From contig CAZOUM010000088.1 in the NCBI GenBank assembly GCA_964582985.1, positions 1 through 8,947 of the forward strand: a stretch of 8,947 nt of DNA. The letters run 5' to 3'. Source of the stretch: CAZQYB01 sp964582985 (lineage in GTDB: Bacteria; Planctomycetota; Phycisphaerae; Sedimentisphaerales; Anaerobacaceae). Shown here one piece after another: positions 1 to 5,419 of the stretch. Position 1 is the first letter of the stretch; every line of letters begins with the position of its first letter. The notes beneath the pieces are model-generated. The model worked only from the letters and a program-made list of their open reading frames with translations. It was not told where the DNA came from and ran no database searches. A program made the position numbers and the translations under genes.

Positions 1-44
1 CTTGGGCATAAATAAGAAGCATAATAATTCTGTCTTTGTTAGCA

Positions 45-78
45 AAAATGCCAAAAAAGCAGGAAAAATCGGCATTTT
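45..78. repeat. Inverted repeat, possible terminator
   Basis: AAAATGCC at 45-52 is exactly repeated in reverse complement at 71-78 (GGCATTTT), with an 18-base A-rich loop. Read on the minus strand, the second arm runs into a short T run (GGCATTTTTGC), as in a weak intrinsic terminator. Read on the plus strand the T run is only four bases. It could end a transcript that enters from outside the window. The stem has only three G-C pairs, so stability is modest. Confidence 0.3.
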
Positions 79-98
79 ATCCTTGACGGATGAGGTCC

Positions 99-104
99 TA
101 TAAT
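99..104 (+). promoter_or_regulatory. Possible -10 box (TATAAT)
   Basis: A perfect TATAAT lies 84 bases before the first possible plus-strand start codon (189). The TTGACG at 83-88 resembles a -35 box but is only 10 bases away, too close for a normal sigma-70 promoter, and the region at the correct distance (about 76-81) is a poor match. If the box is used, transcription would start near 111, so that the leader hairpins at 132-172 lie in the 5' UTR. Confidence 0.25.
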
Positions 105-131
105 GTAGATTGTACGTTGCCGGTCCAGGCT

Positions 132-172
132 GGCGGTTTAGGGAATAACCCATACCCGCCTTAAACTGGCGG
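132..172 (+). promoter_or_regulatory. Leader inverted repeats, two alternative stems
   Basis: GGCGG at 132-136 can pair with CCGCC at 156-160, closing over an inner GGG/CCC stem (141-143 with 149-151). The same CCGCC can instead pair with a second GGCGG at 168-172, which ends three bases before the Shine-Dalgarno at 175-181. The two pairings exclude each other, as in an attenuator or a translation switch. This is read from the sequence only. No known riboswitch family was recognised. The rest of 1-188 holds no gene that I can see. Confidence 0.3.
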
Positions 173-174
173 TT

Positions 175-181
175 AGAGGAG
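175..181 (+). promoter_or_regulatory. Strong Shine-Dalgarno (AGAGGAG)
   Basis: AGAGGAG sits seven bases before the ATG at 189, an ideal spacing. It is the main reason to take the small ORF at 189-299 seriously, because the sequence is as good as the site in front of the PEP-CTERM gene (GAGGAG, 322-327). Confidence 0.45.
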
Positions 182-188
182 TGGTTAA

Positions 189-299
189 ATGTACGTTTGC
201 TTGGAAGATGCAGATTATCTTGTGGAGGGGGGAAGGGCAAATCTCTATCTACCTATCGGGACATTCCAAATAATGCTGTCGGAGAGGGTGCGTATGTAA
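189..299 (+). CDS. Possible small ORF or leader peptide, 36 aa
   Basis: This is an ATG-started 36-codon frame ending in TAA, beginning MYVCLEDADYLVEGG and ending MLSERVRM. It has a strong Shine-Dalgarno at 175-181 and ends 34 bases before the next gene. No signal peptide, membrane segment or known domain is visible, and I do not recognise it. It may be a leader peptide for the exported-protein genes downstream, a real microprotein, or the eroded 5' end of an older gene. The initiation signal is the only evidence for coding. Confidence 0.35.
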   Translation: MYVCLEDADYLVEGGRANLYLPIGTFQIMLSERVRM

Positions 300-333
300 A
301 TTAGCTGGTCTTCAAATAAACGAGGAGTGTGTG

Positions 334-879
334 ATGAAAAGTAAAAAAGTTGCTGTAGCGATAGTCTTTGTATGTCTATTTGCCAGTTCCGGCCTTGATG
401 CTGCCAATACAGAAATCTGGTATGATGAACCAACCAATCTTGGTGGAGGGAGATGGCAGTATACCTATACGGTAATAAATTTGCCGGAGAGTCTGATTCC
501 AGAGATTGAGGAGTTTACTATCTGGTTTGATTTCGGGCTGTATGATGGTCTGGTGGTAACAACGCCTGACCCGCCGGCAAGTGACTGGAGTGAGATTGTT
601 TGGGACCCGGAACCGCTGTTGTTAGATGATGGGGCATACGATGCCGTGGCTTTGACGGTTGGAATTGGCCAAGACGAAAGTGTCTATGGTTTTTCGGTCA
701 GCTTCGATTGGCTGCCGGGGACAGGTGAGCCGGGTAAACAGCTTTACCACATTGTGGATCCTGAGAACTATCCTGAACCGATAGAGGTAGGCTGGACTAT
801 CCCGGAACCCGCCTCCGCGGTGATGTTGGGTCTGGGTGGAATCTTGCTTGTTTTGCGACGCGGGCGTCACCAGCTTTAG
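334..879 (+). CDS. Secreted PEP-CTERM sorting-domain protein
   Basis: This 181-aa exported protein has a Sec signal peptide at residues 1-23 (MKSKKVAVAIVFVCLFASSG, then LDA), a globular part rich in Trp, Asp and aromatics (24-153), and a PEP-CTERM tail. The tail has P157-E158-P159, a hydrophobic stretch at about 160-174 and a final basic RRGR cluster. Proteins with this tail are known substrates of exosortase-type sorting, which removes the tail at the membrane and releases or anchors the protein on the outside. The central part matches a type often seen in planctomycetes but has no known activity. The start is set at ATG 334, because GAGGAG at 322-327 is six bases away. The in-frame GTG at 331 would be only three bases from it. 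No exosortase gene lies in the window. It may be co-transcribed with the large exported protein that follows. Confidence 0.85.
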   Translation: MKSKKVAVAIVFVCLFASSGLDAANTEIWYDEPTNLGGGRWQYTYTVINLPESLIPEIEEFTIWFDFGLYDGLVVTTPDPPASDWSEIVWDPEPLLLDDGAYDAVALTVGIGQDESVYGFSVSFDWLPGTGEPGKQLYHIVDPENYPEPIEVGWTIPEPASAVMLGLGGILLVLRRGRHQL

Positions 880-983
880 AACAGTCCATAGCTTCGGCGG
901 ACAAGCCGGGGACATTGTGGCTGATGGTTTTGGGTGGATTGGTTTTGCTGAGAAAACAGAGAACTCAAAAACGGACTTTTTGA
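879..983 (+). pseudogene. Orphan PEP-CTERM tail in another frame
   Basis: The frame that ends at TGA 981-983 encodes a hydrophobic run (LWLMVLGGLVLLRKQR) preceded by DKPGT, which looks like the end of a PEP-CTERM protein (usual form PEPxT, about 12-16 hydrophobic residues, then basic residues). It is in frame with neither the PEP-CTERM gene before it nor the large gene after it, and it has no start of its own nearby. Its TGA overlaps the GAGG (982-985) that serves the next gene, as expected for the end of a once coupled upstream gene. The Glu of the PEP motif is missing (K-P-G). It is best read as the remnant of a deleted or frameshifted neighbour. It could also be a partial duplication of the tail at 802-879, since the two are similar at the DNA level (GTGATGTTGGGTCTGGGTGG against CTGATGGTTTTGGGTGG). 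Confidence 0.5.
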
Positions 984-994
984 GGATGAGTGAG

Positions 995-3907
995 ATGAAA
1001 AGAAAATCGATTTTTGTTTTGGCAGTGTTAATGCTGGTTTGGGCCACTGGTGCGCAGGCGATTACAATTGACTATGTAACTGTAGGTAACGCAGGCAATG
1101 CGAATGATGATACCGGCTATGGTAGCGTCTCTGAAGTGTACCAGATCGGCAAGTACGAGGTGACTGCGGGCCAGTACACCGAATTTCTCAATGCCGTGGC
1201 AGCAACGGATACGTACGGGTTGTACAACACGTCTATGTGGTCGAGCAGCTATGGTTGCAAGATTCAACAAAGCAGCAGCTCCGGCAGTTACAGCTATTCG
1301 GTAGCTGCAGATTACGCCAACAGGCCGGTGAATTATGTTGATTGGTATGATACACTGCGTTTTAGCAATTGGCTGCACAATGGCCAACCTACTGGCGCTC
1401 AAAATAGTTCTACAACTGAAGATGGTGCTTATGATATGTCGCTGGGTTCAAGCGTGGTCCGCAAAGCCAGTGCAACAGTATGGCTGCCCAGCGAGGACGA
1501 GTGGTACAAGACGGCTTATCACAAAAACGACGGGGTAACGGGTAACTACTTCGACTACCCGACCAGCAACGATAGTGTTCCAAGCAACGACTTGGTCGAG
1601 CCGACAGACCCCGGTAACAACGCGACGTTTTTTGATGGTGCTGATTATACCATCGGCAGCCCATACTACCGCACCGAAGTCGGCGCTCACGAGAACAGCG
1701 ATAGTCCCTACGGCACGTTCGATATGGGAGGCAACGTTTGGGAGTGGAACGAAACGCTTACTTTTGGTTCCTATCGCGGCTGTCGCGGTGGCACGTACGG
1801 CTCCGACTCCGGCGGCCTGAGGTCGGTCTACCGGGGCTACAACGACCCGGACTATGAGTACTACACTGTAGGGTTTCGTGTTGCCTCCGTCCCTGGACCA
1901 ACGACTTTTTACGTTGATGACGATGCGGCTGGCAACAATGACGGTTCGAGTTGGTCAAATGCTTATACTTACCTGCAAGACGCATTGGCCTACGCAGAAT
2001 CTAATGGTGATATTAATGAGATAAGGGTAGCTCAGGGCATCTATAAACCAGACCAAAATTCAGTCAACCCTAACGGCACAGGTAATCGTGAAGCTACCTT
2101 CCAACTTGTCAACGGCGTAACTCTTAAAGGTGGCTATGCTGGATTTGGTGAGCCTAACCCTAATACCAGAGATTTTGAATTGTATGAGACAGTTCTGAGT
2201 GGGGATTTGGAGGGGGATGATGCGGAATTTCCCTATTACCCACCATCTTATCCTTCACGAGCTGATAACAGTTATCATGTTGTTGATGGCAGTAATACAG
2301 ATTCTTCTGCTATCTGCGATGGTTTTTGGATTATTAGAGGCAATGCAAATAACACCAATCCAAACGACAGCGGCGGGGGAATATATATTTATAATGGTAC
2401 TCCAACAATCACAAATATTACTATTACTAAAAACTCTGCTGGTAATGATCTTGATGATGGTGGTGGAGGGGGCGGAGGGATTTATGCTTGGTCACAAAGC
2501 CCAGAGAGTCTGACATTAACTAATTGCACTTTCAGCGAAAACATGTATATGGATGATTGGCCTGTGGGCGGTGGTGGGGGTGCGTTCTTGGCATGCAATA
2601 CGGTTTTGGATCAATGCGTTTTTGTTGGCAATGTATTAACTCATGCTAACACTAATTACACAGGTGGTGGTGGATTATATGTTCCTGCTGGAACCTCTGT
2701 GATAAAAAATTGCAAGTTTATAGACAACTATAGCAATCGGTATGGAGGGGCATTTTGGGGAGATGGAACGATTACTTTGATAGACTCCACATTTATAAAC
2801 AATAATTCTCATGAGGGTGGGGCAATACATATAAATAACAGTGATTCTCTTATTAAAAACTGTCTCTTCATTGAAAATGTGGCTAGCCGTGGAGGTGCTT
2901 TTAGCCAGTGGAGCTTTGATAATACTGGAACCAGTCTTGGTGGTTGTACTTTTAGCAAGAACTCTGCTTCAGCTTACGGCGGTGCGATATATGGTATGCA
3001 AAACGGAAAAGTCACGCTTACTAACTGCATATTGTGGGGCAATACCGCTGGACTCAACGGAAATGAAATAGGATTTAGTGAGAGTGCTTGTACAATAACC
3101 GTCAAATATAGTAATGTCGACGGTGGAGAATTGGGAGTACATCTTGGGGGTGGTACTGTAGACTGGCTTGAAGGCAACATTGACATCAACCCCTGTTTTG
3201 TTGACGCTGACAGCAACGACTTCCATTTACTGCCGGATTCGCCGTGTATTGATGCGGGTGACCCGAATTATGTGGCTGGGCCGAACGAAACAGACCTTGA
3301 CGGGAATCCGCGGGTAGTGGATGGGGACAATGATGGTAACACAGTGGTAGATATGGGGGCGTATGAATACAACCCCTTCGTAGTGAGCTTTGTTGTTGAC
3401 AACAGAGAGCGAAGGAGCAGAACAATATTCAGGTATACGTGTAGAGTCACGATGGATAACCTTTCTCCTGGGGCAGTGGAGAATGTGCAGCTTGAATTAG
3501 TGGGTGTGCCGGATAATATGAGCATAGTCGACCCTTGCGTTACTTTTGTGTATATTGAGGCATGGGGGTCGGCCACAAGTGAAGATACGTGCATTATTGA
3601 TGTGAACCGTATAGAGCCAATTACTCCGGCTGAAATAGTCTGGCGAATTGCGTATGAGATAGCAGGGAGTGGTGAAGGAATGCAGCAGATGTCGTCAACT
3701 GTTGTACTTTTAGAGCCGGAGGGGCTTGCCAGCGGGGACATTACGGGTGAGGGCGTGGTTGATATTGACGATTTGGCGCGCATGGCAGATGATTGGCTGG
3801 AAAGCGGGTCATTAGCTGATATTTATCCGGCGCCGCCTTACGGCGATGACATAGTGAATTTCCAAGATTTCGCGGTCCTGGCCGAGAACTGGCTGTGGGG
3901 GAAATAG
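995..3907 (+). CDS. Exported FGE-like/beta-helix/dockerin-like protein
   Basis: This 970-aa protein is predicted to be exported. Domains in order: signal peptide 1-22 (MKRKSIFVLAVLMLVWATG, ending AQA); SUMF1/FGE-like domain about 47-298, with WLPSEDEW at 163-170, DMGGNVWEW at 243-251 and closing GFRVASV near 293-299; right-handed beta-helix about 306-732, with many GGGIY/GGAI/GGAF and xLTNCxF turns as in Pmp-like repeats; a conserved NPCFVD...SPCIDAGDP...DMGAYEY segment at 732-792; a probable Ig- or CARDB-like beta-sandwich at about 793-912; a dockerin-like tail at 914-970. In the tail the first repeat (GDITGEGVVDIDD) keeps most calcium-loop positions and the second (DDIVNFQDF) is degenerate. 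Cysteines expected after the RGG of a true formylglycine-generating enzyme are absent, so the domain more likely binds carbohydrate or protein. The start is ATG 995, with GAGG at 982-985 nine bases away. ATG 986 is possible, but the GAGG directly abuts it. The frame stays open upstream to 836, without signal-peptide character. The protein is probably displayed on the cell surface or carried on an extracellular scaffold. Confidence 0.85.
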   Translation: MKRKSIFVLAVLMLVWATGAQAITIDYVTVGNAGNANDDTGYGSVSEVYQIGKYEVTAGQYTEFLNAVAATDTYGLYNTSMWSSSYGCKIQQSSSSGSYSYSVAADYANRPVNYVDWYDTLRFSNWLHNGQPTGAQNSSTTEDGAYDMSLGSSVVRKASATVWLPSEDEWYKTAYHKNDGVTGNYFDYPTSNDSVPSNDLVEPTDPGNNATFFDGADYTIGSPYYRTEVGAHENSDSPYGTFDMGGNVWEWNETLTFGSYRGCRGGTYGSDSGGLRSVYRGYNDPDYEYYTVGFRVASVPGPTTFYVDDDAAGNNDGSSWSNAYTYLQDALAYAESNGDINEIRVAQGIYKPDQNSVNPNGTGNREATFQLVNGVTLKGGYAGFGEPNPNTRDFELYETVLSGDLEGDDAEFPYYPPSYPSRADNSYHVVDGSNTDSSAICDGFWIIRGNANNTNPNDSGGGIYIYNGTPTITNITITKNSAGNDLDDGGGGGGGIYAWSQSPESLTLTNCTFSENMYMDDWPVGGGGGAFLACNTVLDQCVFVGNVLTHANTNYTGGGGLYVPAGTSVIKNCKFIDNYSNRYGGAFWGDGTITLIDSTFINNNSHEGGAIHINNSDSLIKNCLFIENVASRGGAFSQWSFDNTGTSLGGCTFSKNSASAYGGAIYGMQNGKVTLTNCILWGNTAGLNGNEIGFSESACTITVKYSNVDGGELGVHLGGGTVDWLEGNIDINPCFVDADSNDFHLLPDSPCIDAGDPNYVAGPNETDLDGNPRVVDGDNDGNTVVDMGAYEYNPFVVSFVVDNRERRSRTIFRYTCRVTMDNLSPGAVENVQLELVGVPDNMSIVDPCVTFVYIEAWGSATSEDTCIIDVNRIEPITPAEIVWRIAYEIAGSGEGMQQMSSTVVLLEPEGLASGDITGEGVVDIDDLARMADDWLESGSLADIYPAPPYGDDIVNFQDFAVLAENWLWGK

Positions 3908-3980
3908 GGTATAGCGGGTAGCGTATAGCGGGCAGGGGGAAAAGGGGAAAGTGAGAAGGGAGAAGGGAGAAGGGAGAAGT
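3908..3980 (+). repeat. Low-complexity purine repeat after the stop codon
   Basis: Directly after the stop codon, GTATAGCGGGTA and GTATAGCGGGCA form a near-duplicate (within 3909-3935). They are followed by G/A-rich DNA that contains three tandem heptamers AGAAGGG (3954-3974) and a partial fourth copy. The stretch is almost free of C and T after 3935. Nothing coding is apparent. It looks like simple-sequence or dispersed intergenic repeat DNA. Confidence 0.7.
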
Positions 3981-3984
3981 GAAT

Positions 3985-4014
3985 AAAAAAAGCCGGAGTG
4001 GGGTCCGGCTTTTT
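3985..4014. terminator. Bidirectional rho-independent terminator
   Basis: The arms AGCCGGA (3991-3997) and TCCGGCT (4004-4010) form a perfect seven-pair stem with the loop GTGGGG. The stem is followed by a T run (4011-4014, then GTT) and preceded by an A run (3985-3990), which is a T run on the other strand. It lies between two convergent genes, 83 bases after the plus-strand stop and about 30 bases after the minus-strand stop, so it can end both transcripts. Confidence 0.85.
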
Positions 4015-4042
4015 GTTCGGTGAGATAATCGTCGGTCACTTC

Positions 4043-5065
4043 TTACCAGTCGTTACTATCCTGCTTTTGCTCTTTCTCTCTTGGATGGGCCTCTTGGTAG
4101 ACCTCTTTGAGCCTTCCCGTGGTAAGATGGGTGTAAATCTGGGTGGTTGACAGAGATTGATGGCCAAGTAATTCCTGAACACTTCTTAAATCCGCGCCGT
4201 TGTTTAACATATGTGTAGCGAAGCTGTGCCGCAAGGTGTGGGGGCTGATTTCGGGGTCGAGGCCGGCCATTTTGAGGTATTTATCCATCTTGCGACGGAC
4301 GCTGCGTGTGCTGAGGCGCCTGCCGTGCTTGTTCACGAACAAGACTTTCGCGTCAAAATTAGGGTTGCTCTGGGCCCTCTTATTTCTGAACTCCATATAG
4401 TGCTGAATAACCTGCAGTGCAGAGGAACTGATGGGTGCGAGTCTTTCCTTTTTGCCCTTGCCCCTGATGTGTACTATCTCGCCCAGGAAGTCTACGTCGT
4501 CCAGATTCAGGCCCACAATTTCGCTGACCCTCATCCCCGTGCTGTAAAGTGTCTCGAGCATGGCCCTGTCCCTTGCACCAAGCCAGGTGTCCATTGGTGG
4601 TGTCTCGAGCAATGTCTTTACCTGCTCGTATTCAAGGAATCGTGGCAGTTTTTTCTCCTGCTTTGGGGTCCTGACAGCCGTGAGCGGACTAGAGCTGACT
4701 CGGCTTCTTTTGACGAGGAACTTGTAGAAGCTGCGCAATGTGCCAAGTTTGCGGGCGACTGTCGCTCTGGAATATTGCTTTTCATTCAAAAAAGCCAAGT
4801 ACGTTCTGACAATATTTGGGTCCACTGCCAAGAGCAATTGGTCAAGTTTGGCATCGGTCTGCGTCGCGACGGCCGTAGCCGAACCACCCTCGGAGTGCGT
4901 CGACGAAACGAGCTCACCTGTCGGTGAGCCGTCTTGAGAACGGTTGACCAGAAAGCCTCCAAACTGGACCAGGTCAGCCCCGTAACATTTGGCGGTATGC
5001 TCAGAGAAACGCCTTTCAAACTTCAGGTAATTTAGAAACTCTTGAACGTTAATGCTTTCTTCCAT
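4043..5065 (-). CDS. xerC: Tyrosine recombinase XerC/XerD
   Basis: This 340-aa site-specific recombinase of the XerC/XerD family resolves chromosome dimers at dif sites during division. An N-terminal SAM-like DNA-binding domain (about 6-120) is followed by the catalytic domain (about 142-325). All catalytic residues are present at family spacing: R179 (TGMRVSE), K203 (GKGKKERLAP), H276 and R279 (PHTLRH), H302 (LLGHQS) and the nucleophile Y311 (TQIYTH). AGGTAGGTG just upstream of ATG 5065 is a good ribosome-binding site. The protein is longer than the usual roughly 300 aa because of an extra segment at about 42-72, rich in Ser, Thr, Gly and Ala, inside the N-terminal domain and encoded by palindrome-rich DNA. 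It is the last gene of the minus-strand cluster and has no phage or transposon genes beside it, which favours a chromosomal Xer protein over a mobile-element integrase. XerC and XerD cannot be separated with certainty by eye. Confidence 0.93.
   Translation of the reverse strand: MEESINVQEFLNYLKFERRFSEHTAKCYGADLVQFGGFLVNRSQDGSPTGELVSSTHSEGGSATAVATQTDAKLDQLLLAVDPNIVRTYLAFLNEKQYSRATVARKLGTLRSFYKFLVKRSRVSSSPLTAVRTPKQEKKLPRFLEYEQVKTLLETPPMDTWLGARDRAMLETLYSTGMRVSEIVGLNLDDVDFLGEIVHIRGKGKKERLAPISSSALQVIQHYMEFRNKRAQSNPNFDAKVLFVNKHGRRLSTRSVRRKMDKYLKMAGLDPEISPHTLRHSFATHMLNNGADLRSVQELLGHQSLSTTQIYTHLTTGRLKEVYQEAHPREKEQKQDSNDW
4862..4929. repeat. Palindrome-rich insert inside the recombinase gene
   Basis: In 68 bases there are four self-complementary elements: CGTCGCGACG (4862-4871), the overlapping ACGGCCGT (4869-4876), CGTCGACG (4898-4905), and the hairpin GCTCACC-TGTC-GGTGAGC (4912-4929). 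The stretch is more GC-rich than its surroundings and encodes the extra residues of the recombinase (GELVSSTHSEGGSATAVATQ). It may be a small palindromic element inserted in frame, like those described in Rickettsia genes. Other copies would be needed to prove that. Confidence 0.45.
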
Positions 5066-5088
5066 AATTCACCTACCTAATCAATGGA

Positions 5089-5143
5089 GCGTTGTAGTGT
5101 ATAGTGCCAGTTTTTCCATCCACTGTACGCTAAAACTACACGC
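5089..5143. repeat. Long imperfect hairpin upstream of xerC
   Basis: The left arm is GCG (5089-5091), a bulged T, TGTAGT (5093-5098) and GTATAGTG (5099-5106). The right arm is CACTGTAC (5121-5128), six unpaired bases, then ACTACA and CGC (5135-5143). That makes about 17 pairs, including one G-T pair, around a 14-base loop. It fills the space between the small gene's stop (5150) and the xerC ribosome-binding site. No T run follows on the minus strand, so it is not a classic terminator. It may act as an RNA stabiliser, a processing site, an attenuator or a protein-binding site. Confidence 0.5.
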
Positions 5144-5149
5144 CATGTT

Positions 5150-5392
5150 CTAATTCGCTTGCATCTGAGCGTCCGTACCTTTGTGCAAGAGCTCATCCGC
5201 CTGGCCGATAAGCGATTGGGTGAGTTTGAAACTCAGCACGGCTGCGTCAAACCAGTCAAAGTCCGTTTTGTTGTCTTTGACCTGTTCGACGAGAGCATCA
5301 AGAAGCATATCCTCACAGCCGCTGTCGTAGCGAAAAATAAACTTCTGTGCTCCCTTGTTCAGGACAAGCTGTCGTTTTGTTCTTTGCATCAT
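5150..5392 (-). CDS. Small conserved-looking protein, about 80 aa
   Basis: The product is a soluble, charged protein of about 80 aa beginning MMQRTKRQLVLNKGAQKFIF. Notable stretches are FRYDSGCEDMLLDALVEQV and FDWFDAAVLSFKL. No signal peptide, membrane segment, nucleotide-binding motif or metal site is apparent, and I do not recognise a named family. The wording resembles a short hypothetical protein I associate with planctomycetes, but that is from memory and uncertain. The start is unclear. The tandem ATGs at 5392 and 5389 have no clear ribosome-binding site. A TTG at 5410 lies nine bases after a GAGG (5420-5423) and would add six residues, and a TTG at 5419 directly abuts it. It sits between the radical SAM gene and xerC on the same strand, 84 bases from xerC. 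Confidence 0.65.
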   Translation of the reverse strand: MMQRTKRQLVLNKGAQKFIFRYDSGCEDMLLDALVEQVKDNKTDFDWFDAAVLSFKLTQSLIGQADELLHKGTDAQMQAN

Positions 5393-5419
5393 TATAACCG
5401 GTTTTGACAAATGACACAA

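Noticed and set aside
83..104. TTGACG plus TATAAT as a sigma-70 promoter
   Set aside because: The two boxes are only 10 bases apart, so they cannot work as a standard -35/-10 pair. Only the -10-like box was kept, at low confidence.
111..200. Direct repeat GTACGTTGC (112-120) and GTACGTTTGC (191-200)
   Set aside because: It is only two short imperfect copies with no shared flanks, not distinguishable from chance.
1..330. Sigma-54 promoter or known riboswitch before the PEP-CTERM gene
   Set aside because: No GG-N10-GC pair in a TGGCAC/TTGC context was found, and the leader does not match the glycine, cyclic-di-GMP or other riboswitch cores that I can recall.
836..994. Longer N-terminus for the large exported protein, starting at 836
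   Set aside because: It would overlap the PEP-CTERM gene and bury the signal peptide about 53 residues inside. ATG 995 has GAGG at the right distance and gives a normal signal peptide at once.
622..1047. 141-codon minus-strand ORF across the PEP-CTERM gene end
   Set aside because: It overlaps well-supported plus-strand genes, has no recognisable motif, and reads through the orphan-tail region only by chance.
4211..4927. 238-codon plus-strand ORF opposite xerC
   Set aside because: It lies wholly antisense to a recombinase with every catalytic residue intact. Its product shows no domain or export signal, and no promoter or good start site was seen.
4043..5065. Recombinase as integrase of a mobile element
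   Set aside because: No phage, conjugation or cargo genes, no flanking tRNA and no attachment-site repeats are visible. Its neighbours are housekeeping genes, and the sequence is Xer-like.
5388..5394. TATAAT on the minus strand at the start of the small gene
   Set aside because: It overlaps the ATG itself, so a start from it would lie inside the coding region, and no good -35 box lies 17 bases upstream.
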